Below are positions 37,825 to 46,864 of a stretch of 64,000 nucleotides of DNA, piece after piece; the stretch's first letter is position 1; every line of letters starts with the position of its first letter. The position numbers and the translations under genes are program-made. The notes beneath the pieces are model-generated. The model saw nothing but the letters and a program-made list of their open reading frames with translations, was not told the origin of the DNA and searched no databases. Origin of the DNA: Osmia lignaria lignaria (Eukaryota; Arthropoda; Insecta; Hymenoptera; Megachilidae); the NCBI RefSeq assembly GCF_051020975.1, contig NW_027478168.1:1860001-1924000 (forward strand), in the 5' to 3' direction.

Positions 37825-38790
37825 GCAGATTTATCTCAAGGGAAGGGGCCTGACGGACATATTTCGAGATATTTCTTCTTCTTGTTGTTCTTCTTCTGCA
37901 CAGCTAAACCGAAAGTGGCATTTCCAGCTCGCAATAGTGCAGAGTCATCTCAAAGAAAGGGGCCACGGTGTTTCTGTATCTCTATTATGTTGGTGCGGCT
38001 TCGGAGCTTTTAAATATCTGGATATATCTCGAGAACTACGCATCTGATCAAAAAATATCATAGAACATAAAAAGTAGGAAACTTAATTCTCTACAAAAAA
38101 CGTCTCTTAAGATTTTGCCATAGCTCGCTTCGTTTCCGAGATATTTGCAGATTTATCTCAAGGGAAGGGGCCTGACGGACATATTTCGAGATATTTCTTC
38201 TTCTTGTTGTTCTTCTTCTGCACAGCTAAGCTGGAAGTGGCATTTGCGGCTCGCACTAGTGCAGGGTTATCTCAAAGAAAGGGGCCACGGTGTTTCTGTA
38301 TCTCTATTATGTTGGTGCGGCTTCGGAACTAATAAATATCTCGATATATCTCGAAAACTACACATCTGACCAAAAAATATCATAGAACATAAATAGTAGG
38401 AAACATAATTTCCTACAACAAAGGTCTCTCAACATTTTGCCATAGCTCGCATCGTTTCCGAGATATTTGCAGATGTAGCTCAAGTGACGGGGCCTGACGG
38501 ACATATTCCGAGATATTTCTTCTTCTTGTTGTTCTTCTTCTGCACAGCTAAGCTGGAACTCGCATTTGCAGCTCGCAGTAGTGCAGAGTTATCTCAAAGA
38601 AAGGGGCCACGGTGTTTCTGTATCTTTCTTATGTTGGTGCGGCTTCGGAACTTTTAAATATCTCCATACATCTCGAAAACTACGCATCTGATCAAAAAAT
38701 ATCATAGGACATGAATAGTAGGAAACTTAATTTCCTACAAAAAAGGTCTCTTAAGATTTTGCCATAGCTCGCATTGTTTCCGATATATTT
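37825..38790 (+). repeat. Satellite A trimer duplication, copy 2 (966 bp)
   Basis: Second copy of the trimer. The first two monomers are close to identical to copy 1 (for example AAAAAACGTCTC against AAAAAATGTCTC near 38,097 and 37,131). The third is more diverged (CATATTCCGAG, TGGAACTCGC, TATCTTTCTTATG), which fits its position next to the array edge. Confidence 0.9.
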
Positions 38791-38841
38791 GCAGATTTAA
38801 CCCAAGGGAAGAGGCCTGACGGACATATTTCGACATATCGA
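38791..38841 (+). repeat. Satellite A to satellite B junction (left)
   Basis: The last left-hand A monomer begins GCAGATTTAACCCAAGG at 38,791 and breaks near 38,833, after GGACATATTTCGA. About eight bases of filler follow (38,834-38,841). Satellite B starts with CTTCCCACATATCGATGTAC, a degenerate form of its ATTCCCACAGATCAATGTAC block. The string ACATATCGA occurs twice across the junction (38,834 and 38,848). Confidence 0.85.
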
Positions 38842-40636
38842 CTTCCCACATATCGATGTACATTTAATAACAATATCATTATTACTATATTTACATTAGA
38901 TATAATGTCATATACAGATACATTCCAACAGATCAATGTACCTACATTTAATACCAATGTCATTATTACGATATCTACCAGAGATATAATGTAATATACT
39001 GATTCATTCCCACAGATCAATGGACATTTAATAACAATATCAATAGTACTATATCTACATATGATATAACGTAATATACTGATTCACTCCCACAGATCAA
39101 TGTCATTTAATAACAATATCGTTATTACTATATCTACATTGGATATAATGTAATATACAGATTCATTCCCACAGATCAATGTACATTTAATAACAATATC
39201 ATTAGTACTTTATCTACATTCGGTATAAAGTAATATACTGATTCCTTCGCACAGATCAATGTACATTTAATAACAATATCATTGGTACTATATCTCCATT
39301 CGATATAATGTAATATAGTGATTCATTCCCACAGATCAATGTAGCTACATTTAATACCAATGTCATTAATACCATATCTACATTAGATATAATGTAATAT
39401 ACTGATTACTACCCACAGATCAATGTACACTTAATAACAATATCATTATTACTATATCTACATTAGATTTAATGTCATATAGTGGTTCATTCTAACAGAT
39501 CAATGTACCTACATTTAGTACCAATGTCATTATTATCATATCGACACTAGATGTAATGTAATGTACTGATTCCTTCCCACAGATCAATGTACATTTGATA
39601 ACAATATCATTGTTACTATATCTACATTCGATATAATGTAATATACTGATTCATTCCCACAGATCAATGTAGCTACATTTAATACCAATGTCATTAATAC
39701 CATATCTACATTCGGTATAATGTCATATACAGATTCATTCCTACAGATCAATGTACATTTAATAACAATATCATTAGTACTACATCTACATTAGCTATAA
39801 TGTCATATACAGATACATTCCAACAGATCGATGTACCTACATTTAATACCAATGTCATTATTACCATATCTAAATTAGATATAACGTAATATACTGATTA
39901 CTACCCACAGATCAATGTACATTTAATAAGAATATCATTAGCGCTATATCTACATTAGATATAATGTCATATACAGATTCATTCCCACAGATCAATGTAC
40001 ATTTAATAACAATATCATTAGTACTATATCTACATTAGCTATAATGTCATATACAGATACATTCCAACAGATCGATCTACCTACATTTAATACCAATGTC
40101 ATTATTACCATATCTAAATTAGATATAACGTAATATACTGATTACTACCCACAGATCAATGTACATTTAATAAGAATATCATTAGCACTATATCTACATT
40201 AGATATAATGTCATATACAGATTCATTTCCACAGATCAATGTACATATAATATCAATATCATTAGTACTATATCTACATTCGATATAATGTAATATAGTT
40301 ATTCGTTCCCACAGATCAATGTACATTTAATAACAATATCATTAGTACTATAACTACATTAGATATGTAATATACATTTTGAAACGATGCCATTATTACT
40401 ATATCTGCGTTGGACATAATCTAATATACTGATTCCTTCCCCCAGATCAATGTACATTTAATAACAATATCATTAGTACTATATCTTCATTCGATATAAT
40501 GTAAGAGACTGATTCATGTCCACAGATCAACATACATTTAATAACAATATCATTATCACTATATCTACATTAGATACAATTTCATATACAGATTCATTCC
40601 CACAGATCAATGTACGTTTAATAACAATATCATTAT
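38842..40636 (-). repeat. Satellite B, left arm (inverted; about 80-bp unit)
   Basis: Tandem AT-rich repeat with a basic unit of 80 bp. Landmarks are CACAGATCAATGTACATTTA, AACAATATCATT and TCTACATT followed by AGATATAATG. An 84-bp variant carries CCTACATTTAATACCAATG. Shorter units are also present. Roughly 22 units lie in this arm, with visible divergence between neighbours. The orientation is opposite to the right arm. I found no similarity to satellite A beyond short AT words. Confidence 0.94.
39725..40210 (-). repeat. Satellite B 244-bp trimer duplication, left arm
   Basis: A trimer of 80-, 84- and 80-bp units is duplicated in tandem. TTAGCTATAATGTC occurs at about 39,791 and again 244 bp later, and TAAATTAGATATAACG and AATAAGAATATC also recur at that offset. 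This is higher-order structure inside satellite B. Confidence 0.82.
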
Positions 40637-40680
40637 TAATGACATTGTTATGAAATGTACATTGATCTTTGGGAACGAAT
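40591..40680. repeat. Imperfect palindrome at the satellite B inversion point
   Basis: Centred at 40,636, the two arms pair with only a few mismatches. The inner core 40,630-40,642 (TCATTATTAATGA) is symmetric around one base. Pairing continues through GATCAATGTAC (40,605) and GTACATTGATC (ending 40,667), with mismatches near 40,629, 40,620, 40,616, 40,603 and 40,596. There is essentially no spacer, so the two B arms meet head to head. Confidence 0.92.
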
Positions 40681-41402
40681 AAGTATATTACATTATATCG
40701 AATGTAGATATAGTACTAATGATATTGTTCTTAAATGTTCACTGATCTGGGGGAAGGAATCAGTATATTACATTATGTCCAACGCAGATATAGTAATAAT
40801 GGCACAGTTCCTAAATGTATATAACATATCTAATGTAGATATAGTGGTAATGATATTGTTATTAAATGTACATTGATCTGTGGAAATGATTCTGTATATG
40901 ACATTATATCTAATGTAGATATCGTAATAATGATATTGGTATTAAATGTTCATTGATCTGTAGGAATGAATCAATATATTACATTATATCGAAAGTAGAT
41001 ATAGTACTAATGATATTGTTATAAAATGTACATTGATCTGTGGGAATGAATCAGTATATTACATTATATCGAATGTAGATATAGTACTAAGGATATTGTT
41101 ATTAAATATACATTGATCTGTTGGAAGGAATCAGTATATTACATTATGTCCAACGGAAATATAGTAATAATGGCATTGTTTGTAAATGTACATTACATAT
41201 CTACTGTAGATATAGTACCAATGATATTGTTATTAAATGTACATTGTTCTGTGGGAACGAATCAGTATATTACATTATTTCGAATGTAGATATAGTAATA
41301 ATGATATTGTTATTAAATGTACATTGATCTGTGGAAGGGAATCAGTATATTACATTATATCGAATGTAGATATAGTGCTAATGATATTGTTATTAAATGT
41401 AC

Positions 41403-41556
41403 ATTACATATATAATGTAGATATAGTGCTAATGATATTGTTATTAAATGTACATTACACATATAATGTAGATATGGTACTAATGATATTGTTATTAAAT
41501 GTACATTACATATATAATGTAGATATAGTACTAATGATATTGTTATTAAATGTACA
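41403..41556 (+). repeat. Run of 51-bp short units in satellite B
   Basis: Three consecutive short units, each reading ATTACATATATAATG or ATTACACATATAATG, then TAGATAT, then a TTGTTATTAAATGTAC end. Each is about 29 bp shorter than the 80-bp unit because the segment between two TACATT-like words is missing. Single short units also occur near 40,810, 41,190, 42,530, 42,740, 43,045, 43,240, 43,700 and 45,680. Confidence 0.85.
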
Positions 41557-41819
41557 TTGATCTGTGGGGATTAATCAGTATATTACATTATATCTAGTGT
41601 AGATATGGTAATAACGACATTGGTACAAAATGTAGGCACATTGATCTGTTGGAATGTATCACTATATGACATTATATCTAATGTAGTCATAGTAATAATG
41701 ATATTGTTTATAAATGTACATTGATCTTAGGGAAGGTATCAGTATATTACATTATATCTAATGTAGATATGGTAATAATAATATCGTTATTAAATGTACA
41801 TTGATCTGTGGGATGGAAT

Positions 41820-42150
41820 CAGTATATTACATTATGTCTAGTGTAGATATGGTAATAACGACATTGGTACCAAATGTAGGCACATTCATCTGTTGGAATG
41901 TATCATTATATGACATTATATGTAATGTAGTCATAGTAATAATGATATTGTTATTAAATGTACATTGATCTGTGGGATGGAATCAGTATATTACATTATG
42001 TCTAGTGTAGATATGGTAATAACGACATTGGTACCAAATGTAGGCACATTCATCTGTTGGAATGTATCATTATATGACATTATATCTAATGTCGTCATAG
42101 TAATAATGATATTGTTATTAAATGTACATTGATCTGTGGGAACGAATCAA
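41820..42150 (+). repeat. Satellite B 164-bp dimer duplication
   Basis: An 80- plus 84-bp pair, marked by GGTAATAACGACATTGG and GTAGGCACATTCATCTGTTG, recurs with 164-bp spacing (GGCACA at 41,879 and 42,043). A related copy lies 244 bp upstream (41,635). Confidence 0.85.
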
Positions 42151-43327
42151 TATATTACATTATATAGAATGTAGATATAGTACCAATGATATTGTTATTA
42201 AACGTACATTGATCTGTGGGAAGGAATCCGTATATTACGTTATATCTATTGTAGATATGGTAATAATGATATTGTTATTAAATGTTCATTGATCTGTGGG
42301 TAGTAATCAGTACATTACATTATATCTCATGTAGATATCGTAATAATGACATTGGTATTAAATGTAGGCACATTGATCTGTTGGAATGTATCTGTATATG
42401 ACATTATTTATAATGTAGATATAGTAATAATGATATTGTTATTAAATGTACATTGGTCTGTGGGTAGTAATCAGTACATTACATTATATCTAATCTAGAT
42501 ATGGTAATAATGACATTGGTATTAAATGCACATTACATATCTAATGTAGATATAGTACTAATGGTAGTGTTATTAAATGTACATTGATCTGCGGGAATGA
42601 ATCAATATATTACATTATATAGGATGTAGCTGTAGTACCAAGGATATTGTTAGAAAATGTACATTTATCTGTGGGAAGGAATCAGTATATTACATTATAT
42701 CTAATGTAGATATGGTAATAATGATATTGTTTTTAAATGTACATTACATATCTAATGTAGATATAGTACCAATGATATTGTTATTAAATGTACATAGATC
42801 TGTGGGTAGCAATCAGTATATTACATTATATCTCATGTAGATATCGTAATAATGACATTGGCATTAAATGTAGGTACATTGATCTGTTGAAATGTATCTG
42901 TATATGACATTATTTATAATGTAGATATAGTAATAATGATATTGTTATTAAATGTACATTGATCTGTGGGTAGTGATCAGTACATTACATTATACCTAAT
43001 GTAGATATAGTAATAATGATATTGTTATTAAATGTACATTACGTATCTAATGTAGATATAGTACTAATGATATTGTTATTAAATGTACATTGATCTGTGG
43101 GAATGAATGAGTATATTACATTATATTCAATGTAGATATAGTACCAATGATACTGTTATTAAATGTACATTGATCTGTGGGAAGGAGTCTGTATATTACA
43201 TTATATCTAATGTAGATATGGTAATAATGATATTGTTTTTAAATATACATTACATATCTAATGTAGATACAGTACTAATGATAATGTTATTAAATGCACA
43301 TTCATCTGTGGGAACGAATAAGTATAT

Positions 43328-43345
43328 TACATTATATCTAATGTA
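43328..43345. repeat. Representative dyad in the satellite B unit
   Basis: TACATTA-TATC-TAATGTA is a perfect 7-bp inverted repeat with a 4-base loop. It recurs, intact or with one or two changes, in most B units. Each unit also has the 10-bp palindrome AATGTACATT. Confidence 0.8.
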
Positions 43346-43746
43346 GATATAGTAATAATGATATTGTTATTAAATGTACATTGATCTGTGGGAATGAATC
43401 AGTATATTACATTGTATCTAATGAAGATATGGTAATAATGATATTGTACTTACATGTACATTGATCTGTGGGTAGAGATCAGTATATTACATTATACCGA
43501 ATGTAGATATAGTACCAATGATATTGTTATTAAATGTATATTGATTTGTGGGAATGTATCAGTATATTACATTACATCGAATGTAGATATAGATCCAATG
43601 ATATTGTTATTAAATGTACATTGATCTGTGGGAATGGATCTGTGTATTACATTATATCTAATGTAGATATGGTAATAATGAAATTGTTTTTAAATGTACA
43701 TTACATATATAATGTAGATACAGTACTAATGATGTTGTTATTAAAT

Positions 43747-43753
43747 GTACATT
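43747..43753. repeat. Candidate target-site duplication, left copy (GTACATT)
   Basis: The last satellite B bases before the low-copy insert are GTACATT. The same 7 bp begin satellite B on the other side at 45,513. The word lies within the AATGTACATT palindrome of the B unit. Confidence 0.7.
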
Positions 43754-44781
43754 TTTTGCTAATTTTCATTTATCCCGACCTTGCGTTCCTCATCGGGTAC
43801 GCTGCATCTGGAACTTTCCACGTGAGGGGCGCAAGGAAGGGCCTTGCTAATTTATTTCTTCTCATCGTTACCTGTTCGCGCTTCTCCGATCTTGTGCTCT
43901 TCTAATAAAACAAAGATCTCTTTCGATACCGGAAATATCATTGTAAAGGCCACTTTAATTAAGCAAACACGAATGAACTAAGTCGTAATAGATTCGAATA
44001 TTCCAGAACTTTAGAATTGCGACGCATGAAACCTGTTGTAGCGTTAGAGGGGTAGAAAGAAATGGACAACCTTGGACGAAGGTAGAAGGAAAAGCCAGGA
44101 AGCGCTGAGGGAACTAGGAAGAGCGGCCAATTAGCCCAATACGCGCGGGATTTCCCCTCCGTCACGTACCCCGATTTGCCAAATGATGTCCCCACTTTGG
44201 GCCCTTGATCGCGGGTCGAACCCTCAGACACGATCGCTTGACGGAGGCAAATCACTCTTCGTCGATAAGTCGCAAGGTGCGTGACGGGGAGCCCGTGTTC
44301 GCGTAGAGATAGAGTTGTTAATCAAAACCCGCGTAATTAGATTGCTCGGCAAGTCCTCTTCAAGGCAGAGTGTCGAGAGAGTTTCGGTTCGGGGTTTTGT
44401 GACAAGGACTCAAACGGATACGTTAAATTCTTTTCATACTCTTCAAATTCTATCTTTTCTCTTTCATTTTATATCGTCTCGTGTATTAATTATTTTTCTT
44501 TCTTTTTCTGCGCCGCGTTGATTTAAAAATACTTTGTGTTCGTTTGTAATAGTTTGAATTCGTCTCGTAACACCGTAATAAAGGCCGATCGCGAACGCGT
44601 GGTGCAGTGGCAGTTTCCTCATCTTTTCTTTGATTTCCAGATTTCTCAACGACACCAGCAAAAGAAAGCGTCTATCACTCACTATTATTAGATATTATTT
44701 CATCTTGTTTCCTGGTAAGTTGTCCATTTCATTTTATCTAATACGACGAATCTGGACGTAGCGAGGCAAAACGGGCGATCT

Positions 44782-44945
44782 ACGAAACCGCGTATTCTGG
44801 AAAGTTTCCCTCTAGATCGTTCCGTTCACAATAGAGACATAAGGTATCGAATATTTAAAATATTTAGAAAACTCCGATTTCACACAAAAGAAGGCGGCCC
44901 CACGAAACCGTGATTCTGGTAGTTTACCCTCTGGGACCGTTCTTT
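44782..44945 (+). repeat. Two related about 45-bp blocks inside the insert
   Basis: ACGAAACCGCGTATTCTGG at 44,782 and ACGAAACCGTGATTCTGG at 44,902 begin two blocks that run on through AGTTT, CCCTCT and ACCGTTC- or ATCGTTCCGTTC-like sequence. They are about 120 bp apart, with several substitutions and small indels. This is a decayed tandem duplication within the element. Confidence 0.7.
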
Positions 44946-45467
44946 CCTTTTGTTCGCGTTTAATTCTTTATACGACATCGTCGCTCGAATCGTCGAATCG
45001 TTTAATCAAACATTAACTATTCCATAATCAATAGTCTCACTTTCATACAACCTAAACCTTTCTTAACAATGCATTTATTTTCCCTTGTATTTCAAACAGC
45101 TCGCATTTTCTGTTAACCAACCATTTTATTGTCACGTTTACCTTTTTTTGAGATTATATTTTTGTTACGCCTAAACTGTTTTAATTCATTTACGTTTCAA
45201 GCCACTTCTTTTCCTGCATTTTCACGCCTACCATCTCCGTACAAATTCACACGACGGGCCCGTATGGGACTAGAGCATTGACGAACCCAAATAAATTCTT
45301 AATTAACTATTAATTAATCTATCAACTCTTTTATTGTTCTAATCGCGAAAGATCTAACATCGTCTCAAGCGATTAGGACTGGTGGCAGCCGCTAATACCG
45401 TTCTCAACCGCGTATCAGCCAACAATTTAATTAACCTCACCTAAAATCAAAAATTTTTCTTATTTTG

Positions 45468-45509
45468 TACGTCGCGCGCCGTCTCTCTCTCTCTCTCGCT
45501 CGCGACGTA
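45468..45509. repeat. 9-bp inverted repeat around a CT microsatellite at the insert end
   Basis: TACGTCGCG (45,468-45,476) and its exact reverse complement CGCGACGTA (45,501-45,509) flank a 24-base segment dominated by CT repeats (about 45,482-45,497). The hairpin lies three bases from the insert boundary, so it may be a terminal feature of the element. Confidence 0.75.
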
Positions 45510-45512
45510 ACA

Positions 45513-45519
45513 GTACATT
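45513..45519. repeat. Candidate target-site duplication, right copy (GTACATT)
   Basis: Exact match to the left copy at 43,747-43,753. It is followed directly by GATCTGTGGG, the normal continuation of a satellite B unit. Confidence 0.7.
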
Positions 45520-45892
45520 GATCTGTGGGAACGAATAAGTATATTACAATATATCGAATGTAGATATAGTACTAATGATATTGTTATTAAATGTACATTG
45601 ATCTGTGGGAATGGATCTGTATATTACATTATAACTAATGTAGATATGGTAATAATGATATTGTTTTTAAATGTGCACTACAAATCTAATGTAGATATCG
45701 TACTAACGATATTGTTATTAAATGTACATTGATCTGTGGGAATGAATCAGTATATTACATTATATCTAATGTAGATATGGCAATAATGATATTGTTATTA
45801 AATGTACATTGATCTGCGGGTAGTAATCAGTACATTACATTATATCTCATGTAGATATCGTAATAATGATATTGGTATTAAATGTACATTAC
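45513..45892 (+). repeat. Satellite B continuation after the insert
   Basis: About five B units, including one 51-bp short unit near 45,680, in the same orientation as the right arm. It ends with TGTACATTACATATCT, which runs into satellite A at GCAGATCTAGCTC. A small overlap of AT-rich sequence at 45,893-45,898 makes the exact boundary ambiguous. Confidence 0.93.
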
Positions 45893-45898
45893 ATATCT

Positions 45899-46864
45899 GC
45901 AGATCTAGCTCAAGGAAAGGGGCCTCACGGGCATATTCGGAGATATTTCTTCCTATTGTTGTTCTTCTTCTGCACAGCTAAGCTGGAAGTGGCATTTGCA
46001 GCTCGGAATAGTGCAGAGTTATCTCAAAGAACAGGGCCACGGTGTTTCTGTATCTTTATTATGTTGGTGCGGCTTCGGAACTTTTAAATATCTCGATATA
46101 TCTCGAAAACTACGCATCTGATCAAAAAATATCATAGAAGATAAATAGTAGGAAACTTAATTTCCTACGAAAAAGGTCTCTTAACATTTTGCCATAGCTC
46201 GCATCGTTTCCGAGATATTTGCAGATTTACATCAAGGGAAGGGGCCTGACGGACATATTTCGAGATATTTCTTCTTCTTGTTGTTCTTCTTCTGCACAGC
46301 TAAGCTGAAGGTGGCATTTGCAGCACGCAGTAGAGCAGATTTATATGAAGGAAAGGGGCCACGGTGTTTCTGTATCTTTATTATGTTGGTGCGGCTTCGG
46401 AACTTTTAAATATCTCGATATTTCTCGAAAACTACGCATCTGATCAAAAAATATCAAAGAACGTAAAAAGTAGTAAACTTAATTCACTACAAAAAAGGTC
46501 TCTGAACATTTTGCCATAGCTCGCATCGTTTCCGAGATATTTGCAGATTTAGCTCAAGGGAAGGGGCCTGACGGACATATCCCGAGATATTTCTTGTTCT
46601 TGTTGTGCTTCTTCTGCACAGTTAAGCTGGACCTGGCATTTGCAGCTCGCAATAGTGCAGAGTTATCTCAAAGAAAGGGGCCACGGTGTTTCTGTATCTC
46701 TATTATGTTGGTGCGGCTTCGGAACTTTTAAATATCTCGATATATCTCGAAAACTACGCTTCTGATCAAAAAATATCATAGAACATAAATTGTAGAAAAC
46801 ATAATTCTCTACAAAAAAGGTCTCTTAACATTTTGCCATAGCTCGCTTCGTTTCCGAGATATTT
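45899..46864 (+). repeat. Diverged edge monomers of the right satellite A array
   Basis: The first three monomers after satellite B carry many private changes (GATCTAGCTC, CTCACGGGCATATTCGG, GCTGAAGGTGG, AGCAGATTTATATG, ATATCCCGAG, AGTTAAGCTGGACC). The 322-bp spacing is kept. They resemble the 'tagctc' monomers scattered in the left array more than their right-hand neighbours. Confidence 0.85.

Larger units (their letters stand above)
1..38833 (+). repeat. Satellite A, left array (322-bp monomer, 120 full copies)
   Basis: Tandem head-to-tail array with a unit of 322 bp. Full monomers start at 149, 471, 793, 1,114 and so on, up to 38,469. A truncated monomer from 38,791 breaks at about 38,833, and the first monomer is cut by the window edge. 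The spacing of GCAG landmarks gives exactly 120 monomers once 321- and 323-bp variants are counted. The consensus is AT-rich. It contains a TTC/TTG pyrimidine tract (phase about 48-74), two related 20-bp blocks (phase 7-26 and 121-140), small palindromes GATATATC, TCTCGAGA and TGATCA (phase 197-226), and A6 tracts near phases 226 and 271. Every monomer is in the same orientation. No transposon interrupts this block. I do not recognise the family by name. A centromeric or pericentromeric role is inferred from the architecture only. Confidence 0.97.
40637..43753 (+). repeat. Satellite B, right arm (about 80-bp unit)
   Basis: Same satellite as the left arm in the reverse complement: TAAATGTACATTGATCTGTG, GAATCAGTATATTACATTAT, AATGTAGATATAGTA, AATGATATTGTTAT. 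About 39 units of three length classes are present: 80 bp, 84 bp (with AAATGTAGGCACATT) and about 51 bp (lacking the GATCTGTGGG-to-ATTAC part). Open frames over these units (for example 41,237-41,560) are low-complexity translations of the repeat, not genes. The arm stops abruptly at GTACATT (43,747-43,753). Confidence 0.95.
43754..45512. mobile_element. 1.76-kb low-copy insert in satellite B; probable transposable-element remnant
   Basis: Non-satellite DNA between two 7-bp GTACATT copies. Satellite B resumes on the far side in the same orientation, at the point where it was interrupted, as expected for insertion with target-site duplication. The plus strand starts with four T (part of a TTTTTT run) and GCTAATTTTC, and ends GACGTAACA. 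On the minus strand this reads TGTTACGTCGCG at the 5' end and GAAAATTAGC plus A-run at the 3' end. That could be a solo LTR (TG start, with extra A residues beyond a CA end) or a short A-tailed non-LTR copy. I see no terminal inverted repeats, and no open frame I recognise as transposase, gag or reverse transcriptase. Tandem CCAAT words (44,127 and 44,136) and AATAAA (plus strand 44,577; minus strand 45,330-45,335) are present but prove nothing alone. A captured single-copy host fragment is the alternative. Confidence 0.55.

Noticed and set aside
147..38369. Open reading frames of about 70-84 codons, one per satellite A monomer on the plus strand, as a repeated peptide gene family.
   Set aside because: The frame exists because a homogenised monomer happens to lack stops in one frame. 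322 is not a multiple of 3, so frames do not join. Most begin at TTG rather than ATG, and diverged monomers lose the frame freely. The translation (a Ser/Cys-rich run from the TTC/TTG tract) matches no family I know.
1..38833. A CRISPR array or other prokaryotic repeat system.
   Set aside because: The whole 322-bp unit is repeated with no unique spacers, and no cas-like gene is present. The architecture is that of eukaryotic satellite DNA.
41237..41560. 107-codon ORF in satellite B, with similar ones at 38,751-39,020, 40,655-40,876, 43,107-43,346 and 43,534-43,905.
   Set aside because: Translations of tandem AT-rich units giving periodic Ile/Leu/Asn peptides. Unit lengths of 80, 84 and 51 bp break the frame within a few units.
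44190..44235. tRNA-like internal promoter words: GGTTCGACCC-like B box on the minus strand near 44,215 and TGGTGCAGTGG (A-box-like) on the plus strand near 44,600.
   Set aside because: They lie on opposite strands and at the wrong spacing. No cloverleaf can be drawn, so neither a tRNA nor a tRNA-derived SINE is supported.
43959..44255. 98-codon minus-strand ORF in the low-copy insert, and a 72-codon one at 44,464-44,682.
   Set aside because: No recognisable domain, and short enough to occur by chance. They lack support from codon pattern or neighbours. A protein search and RNA data would decide.
43754..45512. A DNA transposon with terminal inverted repeats.
   Set aside because: The plus-strand start (TTTTGCTAATTTTC) and the reverse complement of the end (TGTTACGTCGCG) are not complementary beyond chance, although a 7-bp target duplication would be compatible with such an element.
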